From Sphingobacterium hungaricum (GTDB taxonomy: Bacteria; Bacteroidota; Bacteroidia; Sphingobacteriales; Sphingobacteriaceae): DNA of 64,000 bases. Numbering within the stretch: position 1 is the stretch's first letter; the number at the start of each line of letters is the position of its first letter. The DNA is taken from the NCBI RefSeq assembly GCF_015210005.1, contig NZ_MU158698.1, positions 1,249,009-1,313,008 of the forward strand, written 5' to 3'. Below the pieces are notes generated by a model, which was not told where the DNA came from, ran no database searches, and was given only the letters and a program-made list of their open reading frames with translations. This document shows positions 27,277 through 36,817 of this stretch, piece by piece. The position numbers were made by a program, and so were the translations under genes.

Positions 27277-28956
27277 TTATGCCAATAAACGAATTGGCGC
27301 TTCTAATAATCCTTTTAACGTTTGTAAAAACGCCGCACCTGTTGCTCCATCAACCACACGGTGGTCACAACCTAATGTTAATTTCATTACGTTTCCTGGT
27401 ACAACTGCTCCATTTTTAACAACTGGAACTTGTTGGATAGCACCTACTGATAAAATTGCTCCATCAGGCGAATTGATGATAGATGTAAATTCGTCAATTC
27501 CAAACATACCTAAGTTCGAAACTGTGAATGTAGAACCTTCCCAATCTGCTGGTTGCAATTTCTTACCTTTTGCTTTTTGAGCAAAATCTTTCACTTCCGC
27601 CGAAATATGAGACAATGATTTTCCATCTGCAAAACGAACAACTGGGACTAACAACCCATCTTCTACAGCGATAGCAACACCGATGTTGGTATGCTCATTG
27701 AAACGTATAACATCCCCTTGCCAAGAAGAATTCACGGCAGGGTGTTGTTTCAATGCAATCGCACAAGCTTTAATCACGATATCGTTAAATGAAACCTTCA
27801 CTGGAGCCACATCGTTGATTTGCGCGCGAGCAGCCATAGCATTATCCATGTCGATGCTGATTGTCAAATAGAAGTGCGGTGCAGTAAATAAAGATTCACC
27901 TAAGCGGCGAGCGATTGTTTTGCGCATTTGCGAAACTTTCTGCTCAGTATATTTTTCTTCGCCAATGTATTGAGGAAGGCTGATTGATTTTGTTTCTGTT
28001 TTTGGAGCACTTGCATCAGCTTGAGCTACAGGTTTAGCCGAAGGCACGAAGCTTTCGACATCCTTTTTCACAATTCTTCCGCCATCAGCAGAACCTTTCA
28101 CGTCGGAAAGTTTAATGCCTTTATCTTTCGCAATTTTTCTTGCTAAAGGCGATGCTTTAACACGTGAATCATCATCAGAAGAAGATGTTTCAGCGGCAGC
28201 TTCAGGAGCTTGTTTAGCCTCTGAGCTAGATGAAGCTTCTTTGTTATCAGCTGCTTTTTCTGCAGGTTTCGCAGGAGCAGATTTTTGGTTCAACAAAGGA
28301 GTAACGTCTGTTCCTTCAGGACCAACGATTGCGATAATATCATTTACTTTGGCCGCTTCGCCAGCTTCAAGACCTACATAAAGCAATGTTCCTTCTGCAT
28401 AAGCAGTAACTTCCATTGTTGCCTTATCTGTTTCTACATCAGCGATTGCGTCATCCGATTTGATTGCGTCCCCAACTTTGAAATTCCACTGAGCAATCAC
28501 ACCTTCAGTCATCGTATCACTCAACAAAGGCATCGTGATTACCGTTACGCCTAAGTCTTCAGCAGTTACTGAAGAAGAAGCATCAGCTGCTGGTTCTTCT
28601 GAAGAATTTCCAGAATCCTTTTTTTTAGAATCTTTCTCTTCTTTTTTATCGTTCGATTTCTGGTCATCAGCTTTGGAATCACCTGCTCCTTCAGCTAATA
28701 ACGCTTGATAATCTTCACCTTCTTCACCCAAAACTGCGATTACTGCATCAATTGCTACAGCTTCGCCTTCTTTTGGGCCAATATATAATAAAGTTCCTTC
28801 TTGGTAAGATTCAAAATCCATGGTTGCTTTATCTGTTTCGATTTCTGCAACTAGGTCACCCGAATTTACTTTGTCACCTACTTTTTTGTGCCATTTTGCA
28901 ATAACACCTTCTGTCATGGTGTCACTCATTTTGGGCATTTTTACTACTTCAGCCAT
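27277..28956 (-). CDS. pdhC: Pyruvate dehydrogenase E2, dihydrolipoyl acetyltransferase
   Basis: This is the core of the pyruvate dehydrogenase complex, which passes the acetyl group from E1 to CoA through lipoyl arms. The 559 residues contain two lipoyl domains (about 1-78 and 137-212) with lipoyl-lysines Lys43 and Lys178, each in a TDKAT motif. Low-complexity Asp/Lys/Ser linkers separate them. A peripheral subunit-binding domain lies around 260-300 (ASPLARKIAKDKGI), and the catalytic domain ends with the active-site DHRVVDG. It follows pdhA by 39 bases. E1 beta and E3 are not in the window. Confidence 0.95.
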   Translation of the reverse strand: MAEVVKMPKMSDTMTEGVIAKWHKKVGDKVNSGDLVAEIETDKATMDFESYQEGTLLYIGPKEGEAVAIDAVIAVLGEEGEDYQALLAEGAGDSKADDQKSNDKKEEKDSKKKDSGNSSEEPAADASSSVTAEDLGVTVITMPLLSDTMTEGVIAQWNFKVGDAIKSDDAIADVETDKATMEVTAYAEGTLLYVGLEAGEAAKVNDIIAIVGPEGTDVTPLLNQKSAPAKPAEKAADNKEASSSSEAKQAPEAAAETSSSDDDSRVKASPLARKIAKDKGIKLSDVKGSADGGRIVKKDVESFVPSAKPVAQADASAPKTETKSISLPQYIGEEKYTEQKVSQMRKTIARRLGESLFTAPHFYLTISIDMDNAMAARAQINDVAPVKVSFNDIVIKACAIALKQHPAVNSSWQGDVIRFNEHTNIGVAIAVEDGLLVPVVRFADGKSLSHISAEVKDFAQKAKGKKLQPADWEGSTFTVSNLGMFGIDEFTSIINSPDGAILSVGAIQQVPVVKNGAVVPGNVMKLTLGCDHRVVDGATGAAFLQTLKGLLEAPIRLLA

Positions 28957-28995
28957 TGTGTAAAATTTATCTTATTTAGTTAAAGTAATTAAACA

Positions 28996-29991
28996 TTAGT
29001 CTTTGACAAACGGATAATCCGCTTGAACATAAACATCTTTGTAAATTTCGTCTGCATCAGGATATGGAGATTCTTCCGCAAATTTAACTGCATTATCTAC
29101 AGTTTTCTTCACTTCTGCATCTACTTCTGCAAACCAAGCGTCATCCGCATATTTATTTTCTACAATCGCATGTTTTGTAGCCAATAATGGGTCACGACCT
29201 TTAAACTCTTCTAATTCTTCTTTCGTACGGTATTTAGCCGGGTCAGACATCGAGTGTCCTTTGTAACGGTAAGTACGGATTTCTAAAAACGTTGGACCTT
29301 CACCTGCACGAGCACGTTGAACAGCTTCGTCCATTGCGTTATGCACAGCAACAACATCCATTCCATCTACAGGAGCAGAAGGCATATCGAAACCTAATCC
29401 CATTTTGTAAATATCCTGCATGTTAGTCGTACGTTTTACAGAAGTTCCCATCGCGTAACCATTGTTCTCACAAACAAAAATTACTGGAAGTTTCCATAAC
29501 ATCGCCATATTTAGGGTTTCGTTAAAAGCTCCTTGACGAACAGCACCATCACCCATGTAACAGATGTTCACATTGTTTGTGCCTAAATATTTTTCAGCAA
29601 AAGCAATACCAGCACCTAAAGGAATTTGACCTCCAACGATACCGTGTCCACCCATCATCTTGTGTTCTTTAGAGAAAAAGTGCATTGAACCACCTTTACC
29701 TTTTGAACATCCAGTGATTTTTCCAAACATCTCAGCCATACATGCGTCCGCAGAAACACCTTTTGCTAAGGCATGCGCGTGGTCACGATAAGCTGTAATC
29801 AATGAATCTTCAGGTTTGATGACCGACATTGTTCCAGCAACTACTGCTTCTTGACCAATGTATAAGTGACAAAAACCACGAATTTTTTGTTGGCCATAAA
29901 GCTGACCTGTTTTTTCTTCAAACTTACGCATGAGTAGCATTGATTTATACCACTCTAAATATGTTTCTTTTGTTATAGGTGTTGAACTCAT
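28996..29991 (-). CDS. pdhA: Pyruvate dehydrogenase E1 component, alpha subunit
   Basis: This 331-residue thiamine-diphosphate enzyme decarboxylates pyruvate together with the beta subunit. The thiamine diphosphate motif is GDGAVRQGAFNETLNMA, and the phosphorylation-loop-like region TYRYKGHSMSDPAKYR is present (core YRYKGHSMSDP). It is cotranscribed with the E2 gene. The beta-subunit gene is not adjacent. Confidence 0.94.
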   Translation of the reverse strand: MSSTPITKETYLEWYKSMLLMRKFEEKTGQLYGQQKIRGFCHLYIGQEAVVAGTMSVIKPEDSLITAYRDHAHALAKGVSADACMAEMFGKITGCSKGKGGSMHFFSKEHKMMGGHGIVGGQIPLGAGIAFAEKYLGTNNVNICYMGDGAVRQGAFNETLNMAMLWKLPVIFVCENNGYAMGTSVKRTTNMQDIYKMGLGFDMPSAPVDGMDVVAVHNAMDEAVQRARAGEGPTFLEIRTYRYKGHSMSDPAKYRTKEELEEFKGRDPLLATKHAIVENKYADDAWFAEVDAEVKKTVDNAVKFAEESPYPDADEIYKDVYVQADYPFVKD

Positions 29992-30024
29992 TTCTAAGTG
30001 TTGATTTTCTGTCTAAAATGACTA

Positions 30025-30032
30025 CAAATCTA
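30025..30032 (-). promoter_or_regulatory. -7 promoter element of pdhA-pdhC
   Basis: TAGATTTG on the minus strand matches TAnnTTTG, 33 bases before the pdhA start. No clear -33 element is seen at 17-23 bases. Confidence 0.45.
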
Positions 30033-30155
30033 CTAATTAATAACGACAATTTTCAGAAAACGAAGCGAGTATTTAACTCGATTGTGTAACAAAAACGAAA
30101 ATTTTCTGATTCTTTAATGTTAAAATTTACAGATTTATTTAAAATATATTTTGTG

Positions 30156-31550
30156 CTAGGAATTATTTTTTACCAAAAAGCTAAGCAATTCAGACTTTGT
30201 CAGTTTATGCTGTTCTCCAGATTTCATGTCTTTCAATGAAAGCAATCCTGTATTCATCTCTTCCTCGCCCACTAGCAATACATAAGGGATTTTTTTATTG
30301 TCTGCATAAGTCATTTGCTTCTTTAGCTTGACTGAAGATGGATACAGTTCGCTGGCGATTCCCTGCTCCCGCAATTCCTGAACGATCGGCAAACTATAAA
30401 GCTCAGACTGCTCATCAAAATTGCAAATCAACACTAGTGTCGATGAAGATGTAGATTCCGGGAAAAGATTTAATTCTTCCAGCACATCATAAATCCGATC
30501 CGCCCCAAATGAAACGCCGACTCCAGTTAAATCTTTAAGGCCAAACATTCCCGTCAGGTCATCATAACGGCCTCCACCGCCAATGCTGCCCATAGCTACT
30601 TCATTTGTTTTTACTTCGAAAATACATCCCGTATAGTAATTCAATCCGCGAGCTAAGGTAATATCCAATTCAACGATTGACGTAAATAGATCTTCATTGG
30701 GAACCAAATGACGAATGATATCAAAAACTTTTTCAATCTCAGCAATTCCAGCTAATCCAGTTTGCGAGGAAGCCAACGTTTGCTTCAGGCTTTCCAATTT
30801 TTGTGCTGAAGTTCCTTCGAGCAGAATAATCGGTTGTAGGATGGCTAAATCTTGTTCGGTAAACCCACGTTCCAACAATTCTTTGTTCACTCCTTCCAAA
30901 CCGATTTTATCCAGCTTATCGATAGCGACCGTCATATCCACGATCAGCTCCGGTTTTCCAATCAGCTCGGCAATACCTGTTAAGATTTTGCGATTATTTA
31001 ATTTGATGGTAAAATCCTTTAACCCTAAAGCTTGTAACGACTCTTTGTAAATCAGGATAAATTCTGCTTCGTTCAACATTGACGCTGAGCCTACGACATC
31101 CACATCGCATTGATAAAACTCTCTATACCGTCCGCGTTGCGGTCTATCCGCGCGCCAAACAGGCTGAATCTGAAAACGCTTGAACGGCAAAGTAATGTCG
31201 TTCTGATGCATGACCACGTAACGTGCAAAAGGCACTGTTAGGTCATAACGCAATGCTTTTTCAGAAATATAAGGAATTAACTTTGTTGAATCTTTGCTCG
31301 CAAGCAAATCTGGGGACGCTTTAGACAGGTAATCTCCAGAATTTAAAATCTTGAAAATTAATTTATCACCTTCGTCACCATATTTCCCGGTCAATGTAGA
31401 TAAATTTTCAAACGAGGGCGTTTGAATTTCATTGTACCCGTATTTTTTAAAAACTTTCTTTAACGTATTGAAAATAAAATTTCTCTTCTCCATTTCATCA
31501 GAAGAAAAATCACGGGTTCCTTTTGCTAAAGAGGGCTTTACTTGCGCCAT
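30156..31550 (-). CDS. hisS: Histidyl-tRNA synthetase
   Basis: This class II aminoacyl-tRNA synthetase charges tRNA-His. The 464 residues show LAKGTRDF near the N-terminus, motif 2 (QIQPVWRADRPQRGRYREFYQ, core RADRPQRGRYREF), the histidine-A motif GLNYYTG, and motif 3 (GVSFGADRIYDVL). A C-terminal anticodon-binding domain follows. It lies 59 bases after rnc on the same strand. Confidence 0.96.
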   Translation of the reverse strand: MAQVKPSLAKGTRDFSSDEMEKRNFIFNTLKKVFKKYGYNEIQTPSFENLSTLTGKYGDEGDKLIFKILNSGDYLSKASPDLLASKDSTKLIPYISEKALRYDLTVPFARYVVMHQNDITLPFKRFQIQPVWRADRPQRGRYREFYQCDVDVVGSASMLNEAEFILIYKESLQALGLKDFTIKLNNRKILTGIAELIGKPELIVDMTVAIDKLDKIGLEGVNKELLERGFTEQDLAILQPIILLEGTSAQKLESLKQTLASSQTGLAGIAEIEKVFDIIRHLVPNEDLFTSIVELDITLARGLNYYTGCIFEVKTNEVAMGSIGGGGRYDDLTGMFGLKDLTGVGVSFGADRIYDVLEELNLFPESTSSSTLVLICNFDEQSELYSLPIVQELREQGIASELYPSSVKLKKQMTYADNKKIPYVLLVGEEEMNTGLLSLKDMKSGEQHKLTKSELLSFLVKNNS

Positions 31551-31609
31551 GTTATACTAGTCAATTAAGAATTTTTGAACGAATAAAAATACAAAAGCTT
31601 GGATGAAAA

Positions 31610-32347
31610 TCAGATTTCCAACACTTTTAAATATTCACAGGCTTTTTCAGCAGCCAATTTTTCTGCACTTTTTTTATTGAAATCACGACCAATCCCACAT
31701 TCTTCACCGTCGACATACACTTTGATGCTGAACATTTTGGCAGATTCGCCATCTGGATTTTCAGTCTGCATAAATGAAACTTCTTTTCCAGCATGCTGAC
31801 ACCATTCGATCAATCGGCTTTTGAAGTTTGTTTCTGTCATTTCCAACGTATGAATATCTACATGAGGCTTGATAATTCTCGTCTGTAAAAATTCCTTGGT
31901 GAACTCGTAGCCTTTGTCTAAATAAACCGCTCCAATCAAAGCTTCAAAAGCATCTCCCAATAACGACCCCTGTTTGTTTTGGTAACCAATCATTCGGGCA
32001 TCGTATTCGATCAAATCATTGAAACCCAATTTGCGGGACAACTGATTTAAATTAGCACGGGAAACAATTTTGGAACGCATTTCGGTTAAGAAGCCTTCGT
32101 CTTTGTAAGGATACAATTTGAATAACAACTCGGCAACAACAGAACCTAAGACCGCATCGCCTAAAAACTCAAGGCGTTCGTTGCTATTTTTGACACCGCT
32201 TTTGATTTGAGTGGCAACTGATTTATGCCTGAATGCCATTTTGTAAATCTTGACATTACTTGGAATAAAGCCTAGTAGGTTGTTGAGCTTACGAATGTAA
32301 ACTCTATCGGGTGATAAATATAGACTATAAAACCGTGTAATTGGCAT
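31610..32347 (-). CDS. rnc: Ribonuclease III
   Basis: RNase III cuts double-stranded RNA in rRNA and mRNA processing. The signature ERLEFLGDAVLGS holds the acidic active-site residues, and SLLGDAFEALIGAVYLDKG carries the remaining catalytic aspartate and glutamate. A dsRNA-binding domain occupies the last 70 residues. I prefer the start at 32347 (MPITRFYS, 245 residues) over an ATG at 32383, as the extra 12 residues are not family-like; either is possible. It follows fabF. Confidence 0.94.
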   Translation of the reverse strand: MPITRFYSLYLSPDRVYIRKLNNLLGFIPSNVKIYKMAFRHKSVATQIKSGVKNSNERLEFLGDAVLGSVVAELLFKLYPYKDEGFLTEMRSKIVSRANLNQLSRKLGFNDLIEYDARMIGYQNKQGSLLGDAFEALIGAVYLDKGYEFTKEFLQTRIIKPHVDIHTLEMTETNFKSRLIEWCQHAGKEVSFMQTENPDGESAKMFSIKVYVDGEECGIGRDFNKKSAEKLAAEKACEYLKVLEI

Positions 32348-32416
32348 TAACCTAAAAATAACGAATAGGTAACTGCAGAACAATTACCTATTATTTCATT
32401 AAGTAAAAACAAAATG

Positions 32417-33670
32417 TTAATTACTATATTTTTTTACAATGATGGATGCATTATGACCTCCGAAACCAAACGTGTTACTTAAAGCGACATCCACTGTGCG
32501 TTTTTGAGGCGTATTAAAAGTAAAGTTTAGATTATTATCCAACTCCGGATCATCCGTAAAGTGATTAATCGTTGGAGGAACAATGTCATTTTGCACAGAT
32601 AAAATTGAAGCGATTGCTTCGACAGCTCCCGCAGCTCCCAATAAATGACCTGTCATTGATTTTGTCGAACTGATGTTCAAATCGTACGCATGATCTCCAA
32701 AAAGTTCTTTGATGGCTTTTGTCTCACTGATATCTCCTACAGGAGTAGAAGTTCCGTGAACATTGATATAATCAATATCCCCAAATTGCAATTTAGCATC
32801 TGCGATTGCCTTGCTCATCGCAAGTTTCGCTCCCAAACCTTCTGGATGAGAAGCAGTAATATGATATGCATCCGCACTCATACCCCCACCACCGATTTCG
32901 GCATATATTTTTGCTCCACGAGCTAAAGCATGTTCTAAGCTTTCCACGATAATCGTTCCCGATCCCTCGCCAGCTACGAATCCATCACGATCTTTGTCGA
33001 ATGGACGAGAGGCTGTTTTAGGGTCATCATTTCTCGTAGATAAAGCATGCATGGCATTAAAGCCACCGATACCTGCTTCATTAATGATCGCTTCAGAACC
33101 ACCTGCAATGATAATATCAGCAATGCCCAATCGGATGTAATTAAATGCATCGATTATAGCATTTGTTGCAGAAGCACATGCAGAAACTGCGGAAAAATTT
33201 GGACCGTGCAGACCATATTTCATTGAAATATGACCCGGCGCGATGTCGACGATCATTTTCGGAATAAAAAACGGATTGAAGCGAGGAGTTCCATCGCCAT
33301 TAGCGAATGCTGCAACTTCCTCATAAAATGTTTTTAAACCGCCGATACCCGACCCCCAAATTACACCTATGCGATTTCTATCTAATTTCTCGAAATTCAG
33401 ATTAGCATCTTTAACTGCTTCATCTGTTGATGCGAGCGCGTACTGAACAAAAGGATCCACTTTTCTAGCTTCTTTTCGATCCATGAAATCATGAGGATCA
33501 AAACCTTTTACTTCACACGCAAACTGAGTTTTGAACTTTGATGCGTCAAATCTAGTAATAGGAGCAGCACCGCTTACACCATTCAATAAACCTTCCCAGT
33601 AAGCTGGGACCGTGTTACCTAATGGTGTAAGAGCGCCTAATCCTGTTACAACTACTCTTTTAAGCTCCAT
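32417..33670 (-). CDS. fabF: 3-oxoacyl-[acyl-carrier-protein] synthase II
   Basis: This 417-residue condensing enzyme extends fatty acids with malonyl-ACP. The catalytic cysteine is in VSACASATNAI, and the two histidines are in NVHGTSTPVGD and SMTGHLLGAAG. Length is typical for FabF. It lies 27 bases after acpP, and rnc follows, an order common in many bacteria. Confidence 0.96.
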   Translation of the reverse strand: MELKRVVVTGLGALTPLGNTVPAYWEGLLNGVSGAAPITRFDASKFKTQFACEVKGFDPHDFMDRKEARKVDPFVQYALASTDEAVKDANLNFEKLDRNRIGVIWGSGIGGLKTFYEEVAAFANGDGTPRFNPFFIPKMIVDIAPGHISMKYGLHGPNFSAVSACASATNAIIDAFNYIRLGIADIIIAGGSEAIINEAGIGGFNAMHALSTRNDDPKTASRPFDKDRDGFVAGEGSGTIIVESLEHALARGAKIYAEIGGGGMSADAYHITASHPEGLGAKLAMSKAIADAKLQFGDIDYINVHGTSTPVGDISETKAIKELFGDHAYDLNISSTKSMTGHLLGAAGAVEAIASILSVQNDIVPPTINHFTDDPELDNNLNFTFNTPQKRTVDVALSNTFGFGGHNASIIVKKYSN

Positions 33671-33697
33671 TTATAAATTTTGGCCTAATAAAATAAG

Positions 33698-33934
33698 TTA
33701 GTTAACGTTTTTTTCTAAATAAGCGATTGCTTGACCTACAGTACTGATGTTTTCAGCTTGGTCATCAGGAATTGCAACATTGAATTCTTTTTCGAATTCC
33801 ATGATCAACTCAACTGTATCAAGTGAGTCTGCACCTAAATCATTCGTGAAAGATGCTTCAGGCGTTACTTCATTTTCATCAACACCTAATTTTTCTACGA
33901 TAATTGCTTTTACTCTTGATGCGATATCTGACAT
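33698..33934 (-). CDS. acpP: Acyl carrier protein
   Basis: This 78-residue acidic four-helix protein carries growing acyl chains on phosphopantetheine attached to Ser37 in the GADSLDTVE motif. I set the start at 33934 ([11 protein letters not shown]), the usual ACP N-terminus; a longer frame to 33970 would add 12 residues with no family support. It is the first gene of acpP-fabF-rnc. Confidence 0.96.
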   Translation of the reverse strand: MSDIASRVKAIIVEKLGVDENEVTPEASFTNDLGADSLDTVELIMEFEKEFNVAIPDDQAENISTVGQAIAYLEKNVN

Positions 33935-34201
33935 GATTTTATAGTTTAATAGTTTAATAAATCTGTGCAAAGAAAAATAAATTTAACCAAAAAACCAATC
34001 TTTTTGATTTTTAGGTTGAATTAATAACACATTATTTTTAAAATTGTTCTTTTAAAAAGCCGTATGTCCTTAATCTTCATCCAATAATAGCAAAACAAAA
34101 ACGCATTTACAAATTATTATTTCTTTAATAACAATTTAATATTGAGATTAGTGAATTCTATCATTTATTTGTAAATTCGTACTCAATCAATAAACGCAGA
34201 C

Positions 34202-34702
34202 TTGAATAAAGTTACTTTCAAATTAGAGACAGACTTCGACCTAGAACTGGATTTTACCCTCATTGGCATCAGCACTATTTTACGCGATTATAGGTTGTGT
34301 CATTTCATAAATAAGCATACCGGATTAAAGTTTATTTATGGAAAAGAGGACCATGTTGACCATAAAGGACAACAAAAAACTAAACTTAGAGAAGAGCTTG
34401 ATTTCCATATTATTTTTGAAAGAAAGAAAAATAAACCAACCGTAAAACATCATTTTACCATGTATAGGTTTTGCAGTCAGACTTTTGAATACGAGTTTTA
34501 TTTATTGAACAACCGAAGCCTAGAAGGAGGAGTATTAATTCCCGAAGCTGCAAACTTTGATTACTTTTTGATGATCAAACATTATATGGATGAAGAAGAC
34601 ATCCAAAAATTAGTGGATGACATCCGAAAAGTGAATGATATTTTATTGATTAAGGAAATCGATCCAATCATTTTGAAGTCGAAAGAAAATCTAATATTTT
34701 AA
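34202..34702 (+). CDS. IPExxxVDY family protein
   Basis: A 166-residue protein that fits the Bacteroidetes IPExxxVDY family, named for its signature; here it reads LIPEAANFDYFLMI. No function is known. The start appears to be a TTG at 34202, since the family-like N-terminus (NKVTFKLETDFDLELDF) begins directly after it and no ATG lies in frame until far inside. It precedes pyk by 115 bases on the same strand. Confidence 0.8.
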   Translation: MNKVTFKLETDFDLELDFTLIGISTILRDYRLCHFINKHTGLKFIYGKEDHVDHKGQQKTKLREELDFHIIFERKKNKPTVKHHFTMYRFCSQTFEYEFYLLNNRSLEGGVLIPEAANFDYFLMIKHYMDEEDIQKLVDDIRKVNDILLIKEIDPIILKSKENLIF

Positions 34703-34720
34703 GTTATAATTAACTTAGTG

Positions 34721-34728
34721 TATATTTG
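34721..34728 (+). promoter_or_regulatory. Candidate -7 promoter element of pyk
   Basis: TATATTTG matches TAnnTTTG, 89 bases before the pyk start. A good TTTG is not seen upstream, so this is a moderate call. Confidence 0.45.
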
Positions 34729-34817
34729 ACACATGAAGTTATTATGACTCTGTGTTAACAAACTAAAATTTGTTACAAAATAATCAGGTTATAAGAACAT
34801 AAATTAAATATAATTAC

Positions 34818-36248
34818 ATGAAGAAAATTCAAAAGCGGACAAAAATTGTTGCAACATTAGGTCCTGCTTCCTCCAACAAAGATGTATTAACGCGCATGAT
34901 TGCGAAAGGTGTTGATGTTTGTCGTTTAAACTTTTCCCATGGAAGCCAAGAGGATCATCTTAAAGTTATTGAGACTATAAAAGAAATTAATGCCGAAAAC
35001 CCTTTCAACGTTGGTATTCTTGCCGATTTACAAGGTCCTAAAATCCGGATTGGTAAAATGATCGAAGGTGGCGCTATTTTAATCAATGGCACTACAGTCA
35101 ACATCACGACAAAAGAGTTGATCGGGGACGATAAAAATATTTACATCACTTACCCTAATTTTCCAAACGATGTCAAAGAAGATGAGATTATCCTTTTAGA
35201 TGACGGAAAATTACAATTGCGCGTAATCAATACCAATCATTTGGACACTGTAACATGTGAAGTTGTTCACGGTGGTATTTTGACTTCTCGTAAAGGTGTT
35301 AACCTTCCAAACACAAAAGTTTCTATCCCTTCATTAACAGAAGAAGATTTAGACAATTTGCATTTTGCTTTGGATCATGGAGCTGATTGGATCGCGATGT
35401 CTTTCGTTCGTTCAGCAGAAGACATTGTTCAATGTAAACAAATTTTAGCCGAAAGAGGTTCTGATGCCAAAATCATTGCTAAAATTGAAAAACCTGAAGC
35501 GATTGAAAACATCGATGCGATTATCGAAGCTACGGATGCAATTATGGTTGCTCGTGGTGATTTAGGTGTTGAGATGCCAATGGAAGAAGTTCCGGGATTA
35601 CAGAAAATCATTGTTCAAAAATGCCGTAACCTTTCTAAGCCAGTAATTATTGCTACGCAAATGCTTGAAAGCATGATCACAACTCCTCGCCCGACTCGCG
35701 CAGAGGTTAATGATGTTGCGAATTCGGTAATTGATGGTGCTGATGCAGTGATGTTGAGCGGTGAAACTTCAGTAGGGAGTTTTCCTGAAATCGTTATTGA
35801 GACAATGGCGAAAGTAATTACTAAAGTTGAATCATCTTCTTATCCTTATTATAGCGACAAACAAGATGTGTACACAGACTTAACTCGTATTCCGGATGCA
35901 ATCTGTGGTTCGTCGATTTACTTGGCTGAGAAAACAAAAGCTGCAGCAATTGCTGTCATGACTTCTTCAGGTTACACAGCTTTTGAAACATCAAGTTATA
36001 GACCAGATGCTGACATCTATGTTTTCACTGGAAACAAACGTTTATTGACTTCATTGAGTTTAGTATGGGGTGTAACAACATTTGTTTACGAAAAATTTGA
36101 GAGTACAGATGGAACAATCCAAGATGTAAATGATTTATTGAAAGAACATGCGTCATTAGCGCCTGGACAAATCGTTATCAACACATCTTCTACTCCATTG
36201 CATGAAAAAGGTAGAACAAATACAATTCGCGTTTCTGAAGTAAAATAA
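34818..36248 (+). CDS. pyk: Pyruvate kinase
   Basis: This glycolytic enzyme converts phosphoenolpyruvate and ADP to pyruvate and ATP. The 476 residues show the N-terminal KIVATLGPASSN, the active-site segment IIAKIEKPEAIENID (catalytic lysine), and VMVARGDLGVEMP together with KPVIIATQMLESM. It is followed by a strong terminator that also separates it from the converging gene at 36318. Confidence 0.97.
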   Translation: MKKIQKRTKIVATLGPASSNKDVLTRMIAKGVDVCRLNFSHGSQEDHLKVIETIKEINAENPFNVGILADLQGPKIRIGKMIEGGAILINGTTVNITTKELIGDDKNIYITYPNFPNDVKEDEIILLDDGKLQLRVINTNHLDTVTCEVVHGGILTSRKGVNLPNTKVSIPSLTEEDLDNLHFALDHGADWIAMSFVRSAEDIVQCKQILAERGSDAKIIAKIEKPEAIENIDAIIEATDAIMVARGDLGVEMPMEEVPGLQKIIVQKCRNLSKPVIIATQMLESMITTPRPTRAEVNDVANSVIDGADAVMLSGETSVGSFPEIVIETMAKVITKVESSSYPYYSDKQDVYTDLTRIPDAICGSSIYLAEKTKAAAIAVMTSSGYTAFETSSYRPDADIYVFTGNKRLLTSLSLVWGVTTFVYEKFESTDGTIQDVNDLLKEHASLAPGQIVINTSSTPLHEKGRTNTIRVSEVK

Positions 36249-36270
36249 TTTCAGCAATTGCACAAAATAA

Positions 36271-36305
36271 AAAACGCTGTCCTTGGAAACAAAGACAGCG
36301 TTTTT
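36271..36305. terminator. Terminator after pyk
   Basis: AAAACGCTGTC and GACAGCGTTTT form an 11-bp stem with a 12-base loop, flanked by A and T runs, so it could work in both directions between the convergent genes. Confidence 0.85.
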
Positions 36306-36317
36306 GCTTAGTATAGC

Positions 36318-36704
36318 CTACTTGTCTTTCAAAGAATCTTGAAGATTTTTGGGTTCAATAAATTGAATACGTTCTTGATTTTCTAGCTTATTTAACGCCT
36401 CTGTCCCTGGCATAGGAGCCAAGTTTGCACCTGATAATTTTTTAATCGGCATAGTATAATGGTAAGAATTGAGTTCGCTCAAGCGTTGAAATGCATTCGG
36501 AATTTCTACAGATGTGTCATCAATCCTATTCAAAGTATCAAACTTTAACACCGGTGGCTGAACCTTTCTTGATGAAATGCTATCGGAACTGCTCGCGTAC
36601 AATTTTGATGTAGCTAATAAAACTGAAACATTTAGTTGCTGGGCAGAGGAAGCCGAAGAAAGACCTAAGATAAATAAGGCTAAACTAAAAAGAAGCTTGA
36701 TCAT
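36318..36704 (-). CDS. Hypothetical secreted protein
   Basis: I do not recognise this 128-residue protein. It begins with a clear signal peptide (LLFSLALFILGLSSASSA) and the mature part is polar, with no known domain. It diverges from the histidine kinase gene across 113 bases; a TATATTTG -7 element lies 20 bases ahead of its start at 36724-36731. Confidence 0.6.
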   Translation of the reverse strand: MIKLLFSLALFILGLSSASSAQQLNVSVLLATSKLYASSSDSISSRKVQPPVLKFDTLNRIDDTSVEIPNAFQRLSELNSYHYTMPIKKLSGANLAPMPGTEALNKLENQERIQFIEPKNLQDSLKDK

Positions 36705-36723
36705 AGATTCTGATATTTATACC

Positions 36724-36731
36724 CAAATATA
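36724..36731 (-). promoter_or_regulatory. -7 element of the secreted-protein gene
   Basis: TATATTTG on the minus strand is an exact match to TAnnTTTG, 19 bases before the ATG at 36704. Confidence 0.45.
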
Positions 36732-36760
36732 ATAATTTGATGAAATTTAAGAAAATTTCG

Positions 36761-36778
36761 CTGTTAAATTCTGTTAAA
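36761..36778 (+). promoter_or_regulatory. Direct repeats, candidate response-regulator site
   Basis: CTGTTAAA occurs at 36761 and again at 36771, a 10-bp period equal to one DNA turn, 27-44 bases ahead of the kinase -7 element. OmpR-type regulators bind such tandem repeats, so autoregulation by the downstream regulator is plausible but inferred. Confidence 0.4.
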
Positions 36779-36804
36779 CTAAACAGTTAAGCTAATTACA
36801 ATAG

Positions 36805-36812
36805 TATTTTTG
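36805..36812 (+). promoter_or_regulatory. -7 element of the histidine kinase gene
   Basis: TATTTTTG matches TAnnTTTG and ends 5 bases before the kinase ATG, so the transcript would be leaderless or nearly so. Confidence 0.5.
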
Positions 36813-36817
36813 TAAAA

